Shown: in pieces, positions 9,002 through 17,844 of the stretch
How positions within the stretch are numbered: position 1 is the stretch's first letter
How the letters are laid out: each line of letters begins with the position of its first letter
Source: Pseudomonas cichorii
GTDB taxonomy: Bacteria; Pseudomonadota; Gammaproteobacteria; Pseudomonadales; Pseudomonadaceae
Length of the DNA: 64,000 bases
Direction: 5' to 3'
Assembly: GCF_015471405.1 (NCBI RefSeq)
Contig: NZ_BLVZ01000003.1
Coordinates: 124,001 to 188,000, forward strand
Program-made: the position numbers and the translations under genes
Notes under the pieces: generated by a model
Database searches by the model: none
What the model was told of the DNA's origin: nothing
What the model saw: only the letters and a program-made list of their open reading frames with translations

Positions 9002-12000
9002 TCATGCTGCCTTTTCGGTGGATCCGGTATCAGGACGGATCCTGAACCAGATGGCGTACATGGCCGGCAGGAACACCAGGGTCATGATGGTGCCGCCAAA
9101 GGTGCCGCCGATCAGGGTGTAGGCCAGCGTTCCCCAGAACACCGAATGGGTCAGCGGGATAAAGGCCAAGATTGCCGCCAATGCCGTCAGCAATACGGGA
9201 CGGGCACGCTGTACGGTGGCTTCCACCACTGCACGGAAAGGCTCCAGCCCCTGGGCCTTGTTGTCGTGGATCTGGCCGATCAGGATCAGGGTATTGCGCA
9301 TCAGGATGCCCGACAGCGCGATCAGGCCGACCAGGGCATTGATGCCGAACGGTTGCTGGAACAGCAGCAGGGTCGGCACCACGCCGATCAACCCCAGCGG
9401 TGCGGTGAGGAACACCATGACCATGGCCGAGATCGAGCGCACCTGGAGGATGATGATCAGCAACGTCAGAGCAATCATGATCGGGAACAACGGCAGCATT
9501 GCCTTGCTGGCCTTGGCCGACTCTTCGCTTGATCCTGCCTCCACGATCCGGTAGCCATCAGGAAGTGTGTCGATCACCGGTTGCAGTTGTTTCAGGACAA
9601 CACTGGAAACATCGGGCGGCTGCAAACCCTCGGCGATGTCACCGCGTACGGTGATGGTTGGCGTACGATCACGGCGTCGCAGGATAGGGTCTTCCATCCG
9701 CACGTCGACATCGCCTACCTGGGATAGCGGGATACGCTGCCCGGCCGAACCCACCAGAGTGAAACCGGCAATCTTCGCGGGATCGAGGCGTATGTCGCCC
9801 GCTGCACGGCCCACCACTTGCACCGAACGGATATCTTCCCGGACCGCTGTAATCGGGACTCCAGTGAGCAGAAACTGCAATTGTTGCGCGACGGCATTCG
9901 ACGTCAGGCCGACCGCCTGCAAGCGATCCTGATCCAGTGAAAAATGCAGCACAGGCACCAACGGCCCCCAGTCGGTATTGACGGTCCTCATCATCGGGCT
10001 CGCCTGCAAGACCTTCTGAACCTGGCCAGCGATTTCACGCAACTTCAAGGGATCAGGCCCCGTCACGCGATAAGCCACGGGGAACGGCGAATACGGGCCA
10101 AACACGAGTTGCGTGACCCGGACCTGTGCCTCGGGTGCCAGCCCATCGGCAGCCGCCTCGCGAAGACGGAACTTGAGGGCTTCACGCGCCTCCTGACTGT
10201 CCGTCAGCACCACAATCTTGGCGAAGGACGGATCAGGCAGTTCAGGCGCCATCGCCAGGTAGAAACGTGGCGCACCCTGACCGATGTAAGACGTGACAAT
10301 CCTGGCCTCCTTCTGCTTTTGCAGCCAGGCTTCGACCTTGGCAGCAGTTGCGCTGGTCTGCTCGATGGAGGTTCCGTACGGCATCTGCACTTCGACCAGC
10401 ACCTCCGGACGGTCCGAGGTCGGGAAGAACTGCTTCTTGACCAGCCCCATGCCGAGAATCGCCACTACAAAGGCTCCGATCACCGTACCGGCAACCAGCC
10501 ATTTGCGCGCAATGACGCTTCTCAGGAACCGGCGGAAACGGTTGTAGTTGGGAGTGTTGTAGATGGCTTCATGACCACCCTCGACCTGTTTGAGGTCCGG
10601 CAGCAGTTTCACGCCCAGATAAGGCGTGAACGCCACGGCCACCACCCAGGAAGCAATCAATGCGATGCCCACGATCCAGAACATGTTGCTGGTGTACTCG
10701 CCTGCCGTCGAATGGGCGAAGCCATTGGGCATGAAGCCGATAGCGGTCACCAGCGTGCCGGAGAGCATAGGCGCTGCCGTGTGGCTCCAGGCATAGGCCG
10801 ATGCGGCCATACGGCTGTAGCCCTCCTCCATTTTCACCACCATCATTTCGATTGCGATGATGGCATCGTCCACCAGCAGCCCCAACGCCAGGATCAGCGA
10901 GCCCAGGGTAATGCGGTCGAAGTTCTTGCCGGTGGCCGCCATCACCACGAACACCACTGCCAGCGTCAATGGCACAGCCGCCGCCACCACGACACCCACG
11001 CGCCAGCCCATGCTGAGGAAGCAGACCAGCATTACCACCAGCAGCGCGATGAAGAACTTGACCATGAACTCATCGACCGATGAGCTGATGTTCACCGACT
11101 GGTCGGTCACCTTGGTCAGCGTCATGCCCAGCGGCATGCCGTCGTTGATTTTCGCAGTCTCGGCGTCGAGGGCCTTGCCCAGATCCAGGCCATTCCAGCC
11201 TTCGCGCATCACGATACCCAGCAACAGGGCGGGTTCACCGTTGTTGCGCACCTGAAAGGTGGCCGGGTCTTCATAGCCGCGCTCGACCGTCGCCACATCC
11301 GACAGTTTCAGGGTGCGGCCCTGTACCGAAACCGGTGTGTCACGAATCTTTTTCAGCTTGTCGAAAGCGCCGTCCAGACGGAGAAAAACCTGCGGCCCGT
11401 CGGTTTCGATCGAACCGGCAGGTGTCAGCACGTTCTGGCTGTTCAGGGCCGCGAATATCTCCTGAGGAGAAATCCCCAGCGTTGCGAGGCGATCATGGGA
11501 GAAGGACACAAAAATGCGTTCGGCCTGCTCACCAATGATGTTGACCTTCTTGACCCCAGGCACATGCAAGAGGCGCTGGCGCAATGACTCGGCATCGCGC
11601 ACCAGCAGCCGTTGCGGTTCGCCTTTGGCCTTCAAGGCAAAAAGCGCAAAGGTCACATCGGCAAACTCGTCGTTGACCATCGGCCCAATGACACCCGCCG
11701 GCAAGAGCCTGGTTTCGTCACTGAGTTTCTTGCGTGCCTGATAGAACTCTTCCTGCACTTGCGAAGGCGGCGTGCTATCGAGAAGCGACAGCATGGTGAA
11801 AGCCATGCCCGGGCGCGTGTAGGTTTCCGTGCGGTCGTACCAGCGCAGTTCCTGCAAGCGTTTTTCCAGCGGCTCGGCGACCTGATCCTGCATCTCCTGG
11901 GCTGTAGCGCCAGGCCATGCGGTGATCACCGTCATCTGCTTGACCGTGAACGGCGGGTCTTCCGCACGCCCAAGGCCAAAGAAAGCCAGAATGCCGGCAG

Positions 12001-12082
12001 CAGAAATCAGAAAGATCAGGAACAGCGTGATGGAGCGCTCGCGAACGGCAAGCGCCGACAGATTGAAACGCCCTTCGCTCAT
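9002..12082 (-). CDS. RND efflux pump inner-membrane permease
   Basis: A 1026-residue AcrB/MdtB-superfamily resistance-nodulation-division pump. It has one N-terminal helix (ITLFLIFLISAAGILAFFGLG), a large periplasmic loop, a block of helices with the proton-relay TM4 segment LGLLVDDAIIAIEMM (Asp-Asp pair), then the second half with the same layout and a C-terminal helix set. The length is usual for the family. It overlaps the adaptor gene by four bases (ATGA), so the two are translationally coupled. No outer-membrane channel gene is present, so TolC/OprM-type proteins encoded elsewhere must complete the pump. The substrate is unknown. Confidence 0.93.
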   Translation of the reverse strand: MSEGRFNLSALAVRERSITLFLIFLISAAGILAFFGLGRAEDPPFTVKQMTVITAWPGATAQEMQDQVAEPLEKRLQELRWYDRTETYTRPGMAFTMLSLLDSTPPSQVQEEFYQARKKLSDETRLLPAGVIGPMVNDEFADVTFALFALKAKGEPQRLLVRDAESLRQRLLHVPGVKKVNIIGEQAERIFVSFSHDRLATLGISPQEIFAALNSQNVLTPAGSIETDGPQVFLRLDGAFDKLKKIRDTPVSVQGRTLKLSDVATVERGYEDPATFQVRNNGEPALLLGIVMREGWNGLDLGKALDAETAKINDGMPLGMTLTKVTDQSVNISSSVDEFMVKFFIALLVVMLVCFLSMGWRVGVVVAAAVPLTLAVVFVVMAATGKNFDRITLGSLILALGLLVDDAIIAIEMMVVKMEEGYSRMAASAYAWSHTAAPMLSGTLVTAIGFMPNGFAHSTAGEYTSNMFWIVGIALIASWVVAVAFTPYLGVKLLPDLKQVEGGHEAIYNTPNYNRFRRFLRSVIARKWLVAGTVIGAFVVAILGMGLVKKQFFPTSDRPEVLVEVQMPYGTSIEQTSATAAKVEAWLQKQKEARIVTSYIGQGAPRFYLAMAPELPDPSFAKIVVLTDSQEAREALKFRLREAAADGLAPEAQVRVTQLVFGPYSPFPVAYRVTGPDPLKLREIAGQVQKVLQASPMMRTVNTDWGPLVPVLHFSLDQDRLQAVGLTSNAVAQQLQFLLTGVPITAVREDIRSVQVVGRAAGDIRLDPAKIAGFTLVGSAGQRIPLSQVGDVDVRMEDPILRRRDRTPTITVRGDIAEGLQPPDVSSVVLKQLQPVIDTLPDGYRIVEAGSSEESAKASKAMLPLFPIMIALTLLIIILQVRSISAMVMVFLTAPLGLIGVVPTLLLFQQPFGINALVGLIALSGILMRNTLILIGQIHDNKAQGLEPFRAVVEATVQRARPVLLTALAAILAFIPLTHSVFWGTLAYTLIGGTFGGTIMTLVFLPAMYAIWFRIRPDTGSTEKAA

Positions 12083-13188
12083 GGCTGGCTCCCGGCGACT
12101 TTGGCACCAAGCGTTTCGTTCAGCCGGACCTGATCGCCGTCATGCAGCAGATGGGCTCCCAATGCCACCACTTGCTCGCCGGCCTTGAGATTGCCGGTTA
12201 CTCGCACCACATCGTCGTGCAGGGCAAGCACCTGAACAGGCTGCCAACTCACTTTTAAAGGCTTGCCGGAAATGCTCCACACGCCCGGACCAGTGCCCGG
12301 ATCGTAAAGCGCGCCCATTGGTATTTGTAGTGCTTGAATGGACGTTGTGCCATAAGCGATCTGGAGGCTGACAGTCGCTCCCAAGGGTGCGCTGGCCATC
12401 GCGCCCTCTAGCACATACCTCGCCTCGAAAGTCCGAGTCACGGGATCGGCCGCGTTGGAGAGCAAGCGCAGTTTTGCAGGCACTGCCCCAAGGCTGCTGC
12501 CATACAGGGTGGCCTGTGCCACGGAGCCCACGGCCGGGCGCAGAGTCTCGGGCAGATGAACAATGGCTTCACGCAACCCTGCCCGCGCCAGCCTTACCAC
12601 GGGTTGTCCGGCACTGACGACCTGACCGGGCTCGGCCAGGGTTTCCACCACGACACCATCGGCATCGGCCAGCAGAACGGCATAGCTTGTGGCGTTCCTG
12701 GCCACATTGGCCTGGGCTTGCGCCGCACTGAGTTGCGCCTTCGCTGAATCCGCTGCTGCTTTTATCTGAGCGTAGGTAGAGGCCGAAACCGCGCCGGTAG
12801 CGACCAGATTCCGATAACGTGCTTCGTCATCGACAGCCTGCCTGGCCAGTGCCTGTGCGGCGATGACAGCCTCTTGCTGTGCCTTGGCCTGCAGGCCCAG
12901 GTCCACCGGGTCGATACGCATCAACGGCTGACCTTGCCTGACGCTCTGGCCGGTATCGACAAGACGCTCAAGCACCTTGCCCGAGACGCGAAAACCCAGA
13001 TCACTCTGAATGCGCGCCGCGACTGTACCGGTGAAGGAGCGTGAAATATCCGATGAATCCTGAACGGTAGCGGCTCTTACCAGAGGCGCCTGAGTGCGTG
13101 GATCATTAACGACGGAAGAGTCGCCACACGCTGTCAGGACGAGTGGCAATAAACAAAGGGCAATGACAGCAGGTCGGCGACGAGACAT
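12079..13188 (-). CDS. RND efflux periplasmic adaptor (membrane fusion) lipoprotein
   Basis: A 369-residue periplasmic adaptor that joins the RND permease to an outer-membrane channel. The N-terminus is a lipoprotein signal with lipobox VLTAC (Cys21). A lipoyl/barrel-sandwich segment (IQSDLGFRVSGKVLERLVDTGQSVRQGQPLMRID) is followed by a helical hairpin rich in A, Q and K (residues ~95-150), the second lipoyl half (ADGVVVETLAEPGQVVSAGQPVVRLA) and a beta-barrel domain. It is the first gene of the pump operon. A palindromic operator lies about 48 bases upstream and matches one before the tetR gene. Confidence 0.93.
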   Translation of the reverse strand: MSRRRPAVIALCLLPLVLTACGDSSVVNDPRTQAPLVRAATVQDSSDISRSFTGTVAARIQSDLGFRVSGKVLERLVDTGQSVRQGQPLMRIDPVDLGLQAKAQQEAVIAAQALARQAVDDEARYRNLVATGAVSASTYAQIKAAADSAKAQLSAAQAQANVARNATSYAVLLADADGVVVETLAEPGQVVSAGQPVVRLARAGLREAIVHLPETLRPAVGSVAQATLYGSSLGAVPAKLRLLSNAADPVTRTFEARYVLEGAMASAPLGATVSLQIAYGTTSIQALQIPMGALYDPGTGPGVWSISGKPLKVSWQPVQVLALHDDVVRVTGNLKAGEQVVALGAHLLHDGDQVRLNETLGAKVAGSQP

Positions 13189-13235
13189 GAGTGTACGAGC
13201 TCAGATTGATTATCCAGAGCCAGATTCTCATTCTA

Positions 13236-13259
13236 GTGACCAATTAAGTCAATAGTCAC
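13236..13259. promoter_or_regulatory. Candidate TetR operator upstream of adaptor-pump-fabF operon
   Basis: A 24-base site, GTGAC-N14-GTCAC. Read on the minus strand it is GTGACTAT-N8-TTGGTCAC, matching the site at 13921-13944 before tetR. It lies 48 bases upstream of the adaptor start and 8 bases from the tetR stop. Confidence 0.65.
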
Positions 13260-13267
13260 AACTCTAT

Positions 13268-13882
13268 CTAAGGCGCCATGCTGCGCAAGATCAATGCCGA
13301 CAGATGCGCCGTCGTTTCATCTGCCAGATCGAGGCTGTACTGCAACAGCACGGGGCTGATGTAGGGGCGCATCACCAGATAAATGGCATTGGTCACCTCG
13401 TCCAGCGGCGTCTTGCGCTCGAATTCGCCGGCCTCCCGGCCTTCCCGGACAATCTGCTCGATCAGTTGTCGCAGGCGCGCTTCATGCTCGCGCGCCGAGG
13501 GCCACTTGTCCCTGGCCGAAACGGCGGCAATGTCATAGAGCTTGCGGTCGTGGAAGAACAGATTGCTGCCCGCCTCTAGCAAGGCCTTGAACATGCGCCG
13601 CAGCTTTTCGGAAGCGGTCGGCGCATCCACAACAGCCGCATCGATGATCTCCATGATGGCGGCCAGCCGGTTCGCGCAAATAACCTCGCCAATCGCCTGC
13701 TTGGAGTCGAAGAACTTGTAGATATAGGCCTTGGAAAAGCCGATGGCCTTGGCCAGATCGGACACGGTGGTCTTCTCGTAACCATAGTGTCCGAAGTGCT
13801 GGGTGGCGGCTTCGACGATCTGGTCGCGAACGCTATGATCCGAAGGACCGCGTGAGGGGGATGCATTCATGGTTTCAGTCAT
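13268..13882 (-). CDS. TetR/AcrR-family repressor of the RND-fabF operon
   Basis: A 204-residue TetR-family protein. The N-terminal helix-turn-helix covers about residues 18-65 (IVEAATQHFGHYGYEKTTVSDLAKAIGFSKAYIYKFFDSK shown in pieces: TTVSDLAKAIG, KAYIYKFFDSK). The rest is an all-helical ligand domain. It is encoded just upstream of, and in the same direction as, the adaptor-pump-fabF genes. Matching operator-like palindromes precede both transcription units, which supports autoregulation plus repression of the pump. An alternative ATG four codons inside cannot be excluded. The ligand is unknown. Confidence 0.92.
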   Translation of the reverse strand: MTETMNASPSRGPSDHSVRDQIVEAATQHFGHYGYEKTTVSDLAKAIGFSKAYIYKFFDSKQAIGEVICANRLAAIMEIIDAAVVDAPTASEKLRRMFKALLEAGSNLFFHDRKLYDIAAVSARDKWPSAREHEARLRQLIEQIVREGREAGEFERKTPLDEVTNAIYLVMRPYISPVLLQYSLDLADETTAHLSALILRSMAP

Positions 13883-13920
13883 TTTCCCGGCTTGGCCTGC
13901 GTGACGCTGATTGACAACGA

Positions 13921-13944
13921 GTGACTATATTTCAATTTGGTCAT
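13921..13944. promoter_or_regulatory. Candidate TetR operator upstream of tetR
   Basis: Site GTGACTAT-N8-TTGGTCAT, about 39 bases upstream of the tetR start. It shares both flanks (GTGACTAT and TTGGTCA) and the same eight-base spacing with the site at 13236-13259. Confidence 0.65.
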
Positions 13945-13965
13945 TACTTTCTACCTTCTGGCCCT

Positions 13966-13986
13966 TTCGCGAATGAATTCGTTCCT
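13966..13986. repeat. REP-like element, copy 2 (single arm)
   Basis: A single arm reading TTCGCGAATGAATTCGTTCC on the plus strand, with one mismatch to the family core. It lies in the gap between the divergent tetR and nucleotidyltransferase genes. Confidence 0.75.
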
Positions 13987-14112
13987 GCCTGTTTGCTATC
14001 CATTCATTCATGAAAACAGCTCATGACTCCATCCCGTCTTGCGAGCTTAATGAATCCCTGACCATCTTCTATGATGCCTGTTCAACTCTGTTCCTGCCCT
14101 CAAGGACTCCGG

Positions 14113-14697
14113 ATGAATGAGTCTGCACCTCACGTAATCGGCCTCATACTGGCAGCCGGGCGCAGCAAGCGCTTTGCTGACGACAAGCGCCGGGCACTTC
14201 TGCCCGATGGGCGCAGCATGCTGCAAGCCAGTATCGACACGGCCAGACAGTCCTTCAATGAAGTCTGGGTGGTACTGCGCAGCGATGACGATGCGCAGGC
14301 ACTGGGGATTGTGCCCGATGTCGGCATCGTGCACAGCGAACAGGCCGACCTCGGCATGGGCCACAGCCTGGCCAGCGGTATCGAGGCGCTGATGCCCTCG
14401 CCTGCCATCGCTGTCGCCGTCCTGCTCGCCGACATGCCATGGCTGCAGACCGCGACGTTGCGCAGCCTTGTGCAACTGGCCGATCCACAGCGTATCGCCC
14501 AGCCGGTATATGCCGGACAGCGCGGGCACCCGGTCATCATTGGCCGCCAATTCTGGCCAGAACTTCTTTTGCTCAAAGGCGATCAGGGCGCAAAGACATT
14601 GCTGGCAGCCAATGCCTCGGCATGCGACCTCATGGCAACGGATGATCCCGGCACCGTGCGCGACGTCGATACGCCAGAGCAACTTCACTCAAGTTGA
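14113..14697 (+). CDS. MobA/MocA-like nucleotidyltransferase
   Basis: A 194-residue NTP-transferase fold protein. It starts with the nucleotide-binding LILAAGRSKRF, has HSEQADLGMGHSLASGIE in the middle and VLLADMPWLQ with the metal-binding Asp, followed by QPVYAGQRGHPVIIG. This order is typical of molybdenum cofactor cytidylyl/guanylyltransferases (MocA-like), but the usual LGxxK motif is altered to FADDKRRAL. The start is placed at 14113, where AAGGA precedes the ATG; the frame is open further upstream. The CMD-protein gene follows after 19 bases. No molybdoenzyme gene is adjacent, so the exact nucleotide and acceptor remain open. Confidence 0.82.
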   Translation: MNESAPHVIGLILAAGRSKRFADDKRRALLPDGRSMLQASIDTARQSFNEVWVVLRSDDDAQALGIVPDVGIVHSEQADLGMGHSLASGIEALMPSPAIAVAVLLADMPWLQTATLRSLVQLADPQRIAQPVYAGQRGHPVIIGRQFWPELLLLKGDQGAKTLLAANASACDLMATDDPGTVRDVDTPEQLHSS

Positions 14698-14716
14698 AAT
14701 CAGGGAAGCCCACACC

Positions 14717-15475
14717 ATGAAGCACTTAGCCGCTGCGACCTTTCTCGCGTGTTCAATGGCAGAAGCCAGTCAAGGCACACCCAAGCCGGACCCCAAGCCT
14801 TCGCCGGATGTTCTGGCAGTCGCGCCACAGCTATATAGCTACACGACAGACTTGCTGTTTGCCGAAGTCTGGAAACGCAAAGACCTTGAACCCCGTGACC
14901 GCAGCCTGATCACCCTGGCCTCTCTGCTGGCTGGCGGGCAAACGGCGCAGATGACCGGCCATATCAATCTGGGTCTGGACAATGGCCTGAAACCCGGCGA
15001 AATCAGCGCCCTGATTACCCATCTCGCATTTTATAGCGGCTGGCCCAATGCAATGTCAGCAGCAGCCGTAGCGAAAAAGGTCTTTGCCGAAAGAGGCCTT
15101 ACAGTCGAGCCGCCGTCGAAGGAGCGTCTGACGCTGAATGAGGAAAGCGAGAAAAAGCGCCGGGAGAGTGTCGAAAATGCCGTCGGCTCTGTGGCACCGG
15201 ATCTCGCCCACTACACCAATGACGTTCTGTTCGGCGATCTATGGCGAAATACCGAGCTCAGCCCAAGGGATCGCAGCCTGATCACCGTCGCGGCGCTCAT
15301 CACCCAGAATCAGTCGGCGCAACTGACGTTTCACCTGAATCGCGCCATGGATAACGGCCTGACCCAGGCCCAGGCCTCGGAAGTGGTGACGCACCTGGCC
15401 TTCTATGCGGGCTGGCCGAAAGCGATGTCCGCCGTGCCGGTGCTCAAGGAAGTCTTCGAGTCACGCAAGAGCTGA
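14717..15475 (+). CDS. Exported protein with two carboxymuconolactone-decarboxylase domains
   Basis: A 252-residue protein with a short N-terminal signal-like segment (MKHLAAATFLACSMAEA) and two tandem CMD/AhpD-like domains. Domain one (about 40-125) and domain two (about 165-250) each repeat LEPRDRSLITLASL / LSPRDRSLITVAAL and ITHLAFYSGWPNAMSA / VTHLAFYAGWPKAMSA. The AhpD CxxC pair is absent, so a peroxidatic role is unlikely. Function is unknown; many relatives sit beside cupin genes, as here. A hairpin separates it from the convergent cupin gene. Confidence 0.88.
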   Translation: MKHLAAATFLACSMAEASQGTPKPDPKPSPDVLAVAPQLYSYTTDLLFAEVWKRKDLEPRDRSLITLASLLAGGQTAQMTGHINLGLDNGLKPGEISALITHLAFYSGWPNAMSAAAVAKKVFAERGLTVEPPSKERLTLNEESEKKRRESVENAVGSVAPDLAHYTNDVLFGDLWRNTELSPRDRSLITVAALITQNQSAQLTFHLNRAMDNGLTQAQASEVVTHLAFYAGWPKAMSAVPVLKEVFESRKS

Positions 15476-15491
15476 AACCGGCTCGAACCAG

Positions 15492-15526
15492 AACCCCGCA
15501 GAGTCACCGTGGCAATTCTGCGGGGT
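15492..15526. terminator. Hairpin between convergent CMD and cupin genes
   Basis: Perfect 11-base stem AACCCCGCAGA / TCTGCGGGGTT with a 13-base loop. There is no long T run on either side, so it may act in both directions with moderate efficiency. Confidence 0.6.
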
Positions 15527-15544
15527 TCGTCAAAACGCTCACTA

Positions 15545-16033
15545 TCATTTATCCAGGGCAGCCGCCTGAGCGTATTCCTGTTCGCTGACCTGCTGCATCC
15601 ACTCAACGACCTTGCCATCCAGAGACTCGGCAATGGCGATGTGAGTCATGCCGGTTTTCGCAGTCGCACCATGCCAATGCCTGACATTGGGCGGAATCCA
15701 TACCGTATCGCCGGGGCGGATGGTCTTGATCGATTGCCCCTGCTGCTGAACCAGGCCCGTCCCCGCAGTGACGATCAGGGTCTGGCCCAATGGATGGGTA
15801 TGCCAGGCGGTACGTGCGCCCGGCTCGAAAGTGACTGTCGCGCCACCGACTCGTGCATCGCCGGTCCCCTTGAAAGGAGCATCCACGCGCACCTGACCTG
15901 TGAAATAGTCAGCCGGCCCCTTGGCCGAAGGTTGGGAGCCGTTCTGAGTGACGGTAACGACCGGGCTCGTCTCGCTGTGAGCTTCAGTTGCCAGAAGGGA
16001 AAGGGAAAGTGCTGTTGCTGCAAGCGTCTTCAA
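15545..16033 (-). CDS. Exported cupin-domain protein
   Basis: A 162-residue protein with a cleavable signal (MKTLAATALSLSLLATEAHS) and one cupin barrel. Cupin motif 1 is RTAWHTHPLGQTLIVTAGTG, giving His-x-His and the expected spacing; motif 2 is PGDTVWIPPNVRHWHGA, with the third His. It resembles YhhW/quercetinase-like small cupins found next to CMD-domain proteins. The ligand and metal are unknown. It is convergent with the CMD gene, which could reflect a shared pathway. Confidence 0.88.
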   Translation of the reverse strand: MKTLAATALSLSLLATEAHSETSPVVTVTQNGSQPSAKGPADYFTGQVRVDAPFKGTGDARVGGATVTFEPGARTAWHTHPLGQTLIVTAGTGLVQQQGQSIKTIRPGDTVWIPPNVRHWHGATAKTGMTHIAIAESLDGKVVEWMQQVSEQEYAQAAALDK

Positions 16034-16250
16034 TTACAGTCCTCCATCTACATGGATGAGCGCGCCGGCGGGGCATGGAGGTCGTCAATCACAGAGTTGC
16101 CTGACTCATGCCCACTCTGGAGGCGGCTGCGTCGATTTTGCCGTATCCCTTTGCGGCGATACGACATATCCAATCTATCAGCCTGAAGAGTCAGTGATTA
16201 GTCACCTGAATCAGCTAACCGCCATGAGCCAGCCTCATCAATGCGCAACA

Positions 16251-17201
16251 TCAGGCAGCGCTGGAGCGCTTGACCGTCACGATCAGGATGCCGCCGATAA
16301 TTGCCATGATCCCGACAATCAACGTCATCGTCAGTTGTTCGCCCATGAAGACCACCGACATCAACAACCCCACAACCGGAACCCCGAGCATCGCCGTCGA
16401 CATGCTGGTGCTTGAAAGCCACATGCTGGCGGCATTGACCGCGCAAAAGCAGAACGCCGTTGCCAGAGGCCCCATGAAGATCAGGATCTCCCACAAGGTT
16501 CTGGAGCCATCCCCCGTGAAAGGCCCTTCGGTGAAGTAAGCCAGGGCGATCAAGGGAACGGTGGCGACCAGCATCTGCCAGGGTGCCAGTTGGTAGGCAC
16601 TGGTGGTGCTTTTGGAGTAACGCAGATGCAGGATGCACATTGCCCAGCAGAATGAAGCAGCCAGCAGCATCAGGTTGGCTTTCACCAGTGCTCCGTTGCC
16701 CCAGTCCAGAGTCAGGGGGTTGAACAGCACACAGACACCGACGCCGCCCAACAGCGTGCCGATCAGTTGCCGCGTGGACAGTTTTTCACGCAGGAACATG
16801 ACGGCAATCGGCGTCACCCACAACGGCGTGGTGTAGGCCAGGACGGCAGAGCGCCCGGCAGGCACCTGAGTCATGGCAATCGCGCCCAGCACGGTAAAGG
16901 TCAGCATTTGCAGCAGACCGACACTCAGGATCAACGGCAGATCCTGCCGGGTGGGCAGCCGCAGCTTGCCGGTCACCATCTGTAATGCGAACAGGCAGGC
17001 TGCACCGGTAGCAAAGCGCAGGGTTGAAAACCAGACAGGGGTAATGTGCTCAAGGCCGGTTTTCATGACCGGCCAGTTGGCACCCCAGATAAGGATTGCC
17101 ATGACCAGTAAAAGCACGCCCTTGGCCTTGGAAGAAGACACCAGACTCTGCGCATGAGTCGAGTCAGTCACCATGGTGTTGTGCTTGCTTGCGTCCGGCA
17201 T
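16251..17201 (-). CDS. EamA/DMT-superfamily transporter
   Basis: A 316-residue drug/metabolite-transporter protein with ten predicted membrane helices in two EamA repeats (ILIWGANWPVMKTGLEHI in the first, LLAASFCWAMCILHLRYS opening the second). Such proteins usually export amino acids or metabolites. It is divergent from an Lrp/AsnC-type regulator across a 142-base gap with repeated TTTCTCCC/GGGAGAAA half-sites, so control by that regulator in response to an amino acid is likely. The exported compound is not predictable. The N-terminal 27 residues before helix 1 are polar and may contain a later real start (Met10). Confidence 0.88.
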   Translation of the reverse strand: MPDASKHNTMVTDSTHAQSLVSSSKAKGVLLLVMAILIWGANWPVMKTGLEHITPVWFSTLRFATGAACLFALQMVTGKLRLPTRQDLPLILSVGLLQMLTFTVLGAIAMTQVPAGRSAVLAYTTPLWVTPIAVMFLREKLSTRQLIGTLLGGVGVCVLFNPLTLDWGNGALVKANLMLLAASFCWAMCILHLRYSKSTTSAYQLAPWQMLVATVPLIALAYFTEGPFTGDGSRTLWEILIFMGPLATAFCFCAVNAASMWLSSTSMSTAMLGVPVVGLLMSVVFMGEQLTMTLIVGIMAIIGGILIVTVKRSSAA

Positions 17202-17202
17202 G

Positions 17203-17271
17203 TTTCTCCCCTCGTGGAAGCGCGTTTCGAGGGAAAAATTTTAACTGGCGTATCGGGAGAAAGTTTCTCCC
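17203..17271. promoter_or_regulatory. Candidate Lrp-type operator array between eamA-like and lrp-like genes
   Basis: A perfect palindrome GGGAGAAA-G-TTTCTCCC lies at 17255-17271. A second, imperfect pair lies at 17203-17238, TTTCTCCCCTCG facing CGAGGGAAAAA. Repeated half-sites with roughly helical spacing are typical of Lrp-family control. Confidence 0.55.
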
Positions 17272-17343
17272 TTCTTTGCTATCAATCGAACGGATCAAAG
17301 ATGTAATCTCTGCAAAATCACGTTTTCACAGAGGTTTATTCTT

Positions 17344-17838
17344 TTGAAAAAACTGGATCGGACCGATATCAGCATTTTGAACACCCTGCAGCAGGATGCT
17401 GGCATCACCAATGCGGACCTGGGTCGTTCGGTAAATCTCTCACCTACGCCCTGCTTCAATCGGGTCAAGGCCATGGAGGAAGCGGGCCTGATCAAGGGGC
17501 AAGTGACGCTGCTGGACCCTCAGGTATTGGGCCTGCATCTCAATGTATTCATCCATGTGAGCCTGGAAAAACAGGTCGAAGGCGCCTTGCGGCTATTTGA
17601 ACAGGCCGTGGCAGATCGCCCGGAAGTGATGGAGTGCTACCTGATGACCGGCGATGCCGATTATCTGCTGCGCATTCTGGTGGCCAACATTCAGGACCTG
17701 GAGCGTTTCATTCTGGATCACCTGTCGAAGATTCCGGGGGTCGCGAATATCCGCTCCAGCTTTGCCCTCAAGCAGGTGCTTTACAAGACGGCCCTGCCGC
17801 TGCCGCCCAACGGGCTGACGCTCTCAGAACCTAGATAA
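17344..17838 (+). CDS. Lrp/AsnC-family transcriptional regulator
   Basis: A 164-residue feast/famine regulator. The N-terminal helix-turn-helix ([36 protein letters not shown]) is followed by an AsnC ligand-binding/oligomerisation domain ([39 protein letters not shown]). Translation appears to begin at TTG (17344), since no in-frame ATG precedes it and AGAGG sits nine bases upstream. It is divergent from the EamA exporter, the usual arrangement for an amino-acid-sensing regulator and its exporter. Confidence 0.92.
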   Translation: MKKLDRTDISILNTLQQDAGITNADLGRSVNLSPTPCFNRVKAMEEAGLIKGQVTLLDPQVLGLHLNVFIHVSLEKQVEGALRLFEQAVADRPEVMECYLMTGDADYLLRILVANIQDLERFILDHLSKIPGVANIRSSFALKQVLYKTALPLPPNGLTLSEPR

Positions 17839-17844
17839 CCCGCT

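Noticed and set aside
14468..14716. Upstream extension of the tandem-CMD frame overlapping the nucleotidyltransferase gene
   Set aside because: The real start at 14717 begins a signal-like segment; the extension is out-of-frame reading of the previous gene.
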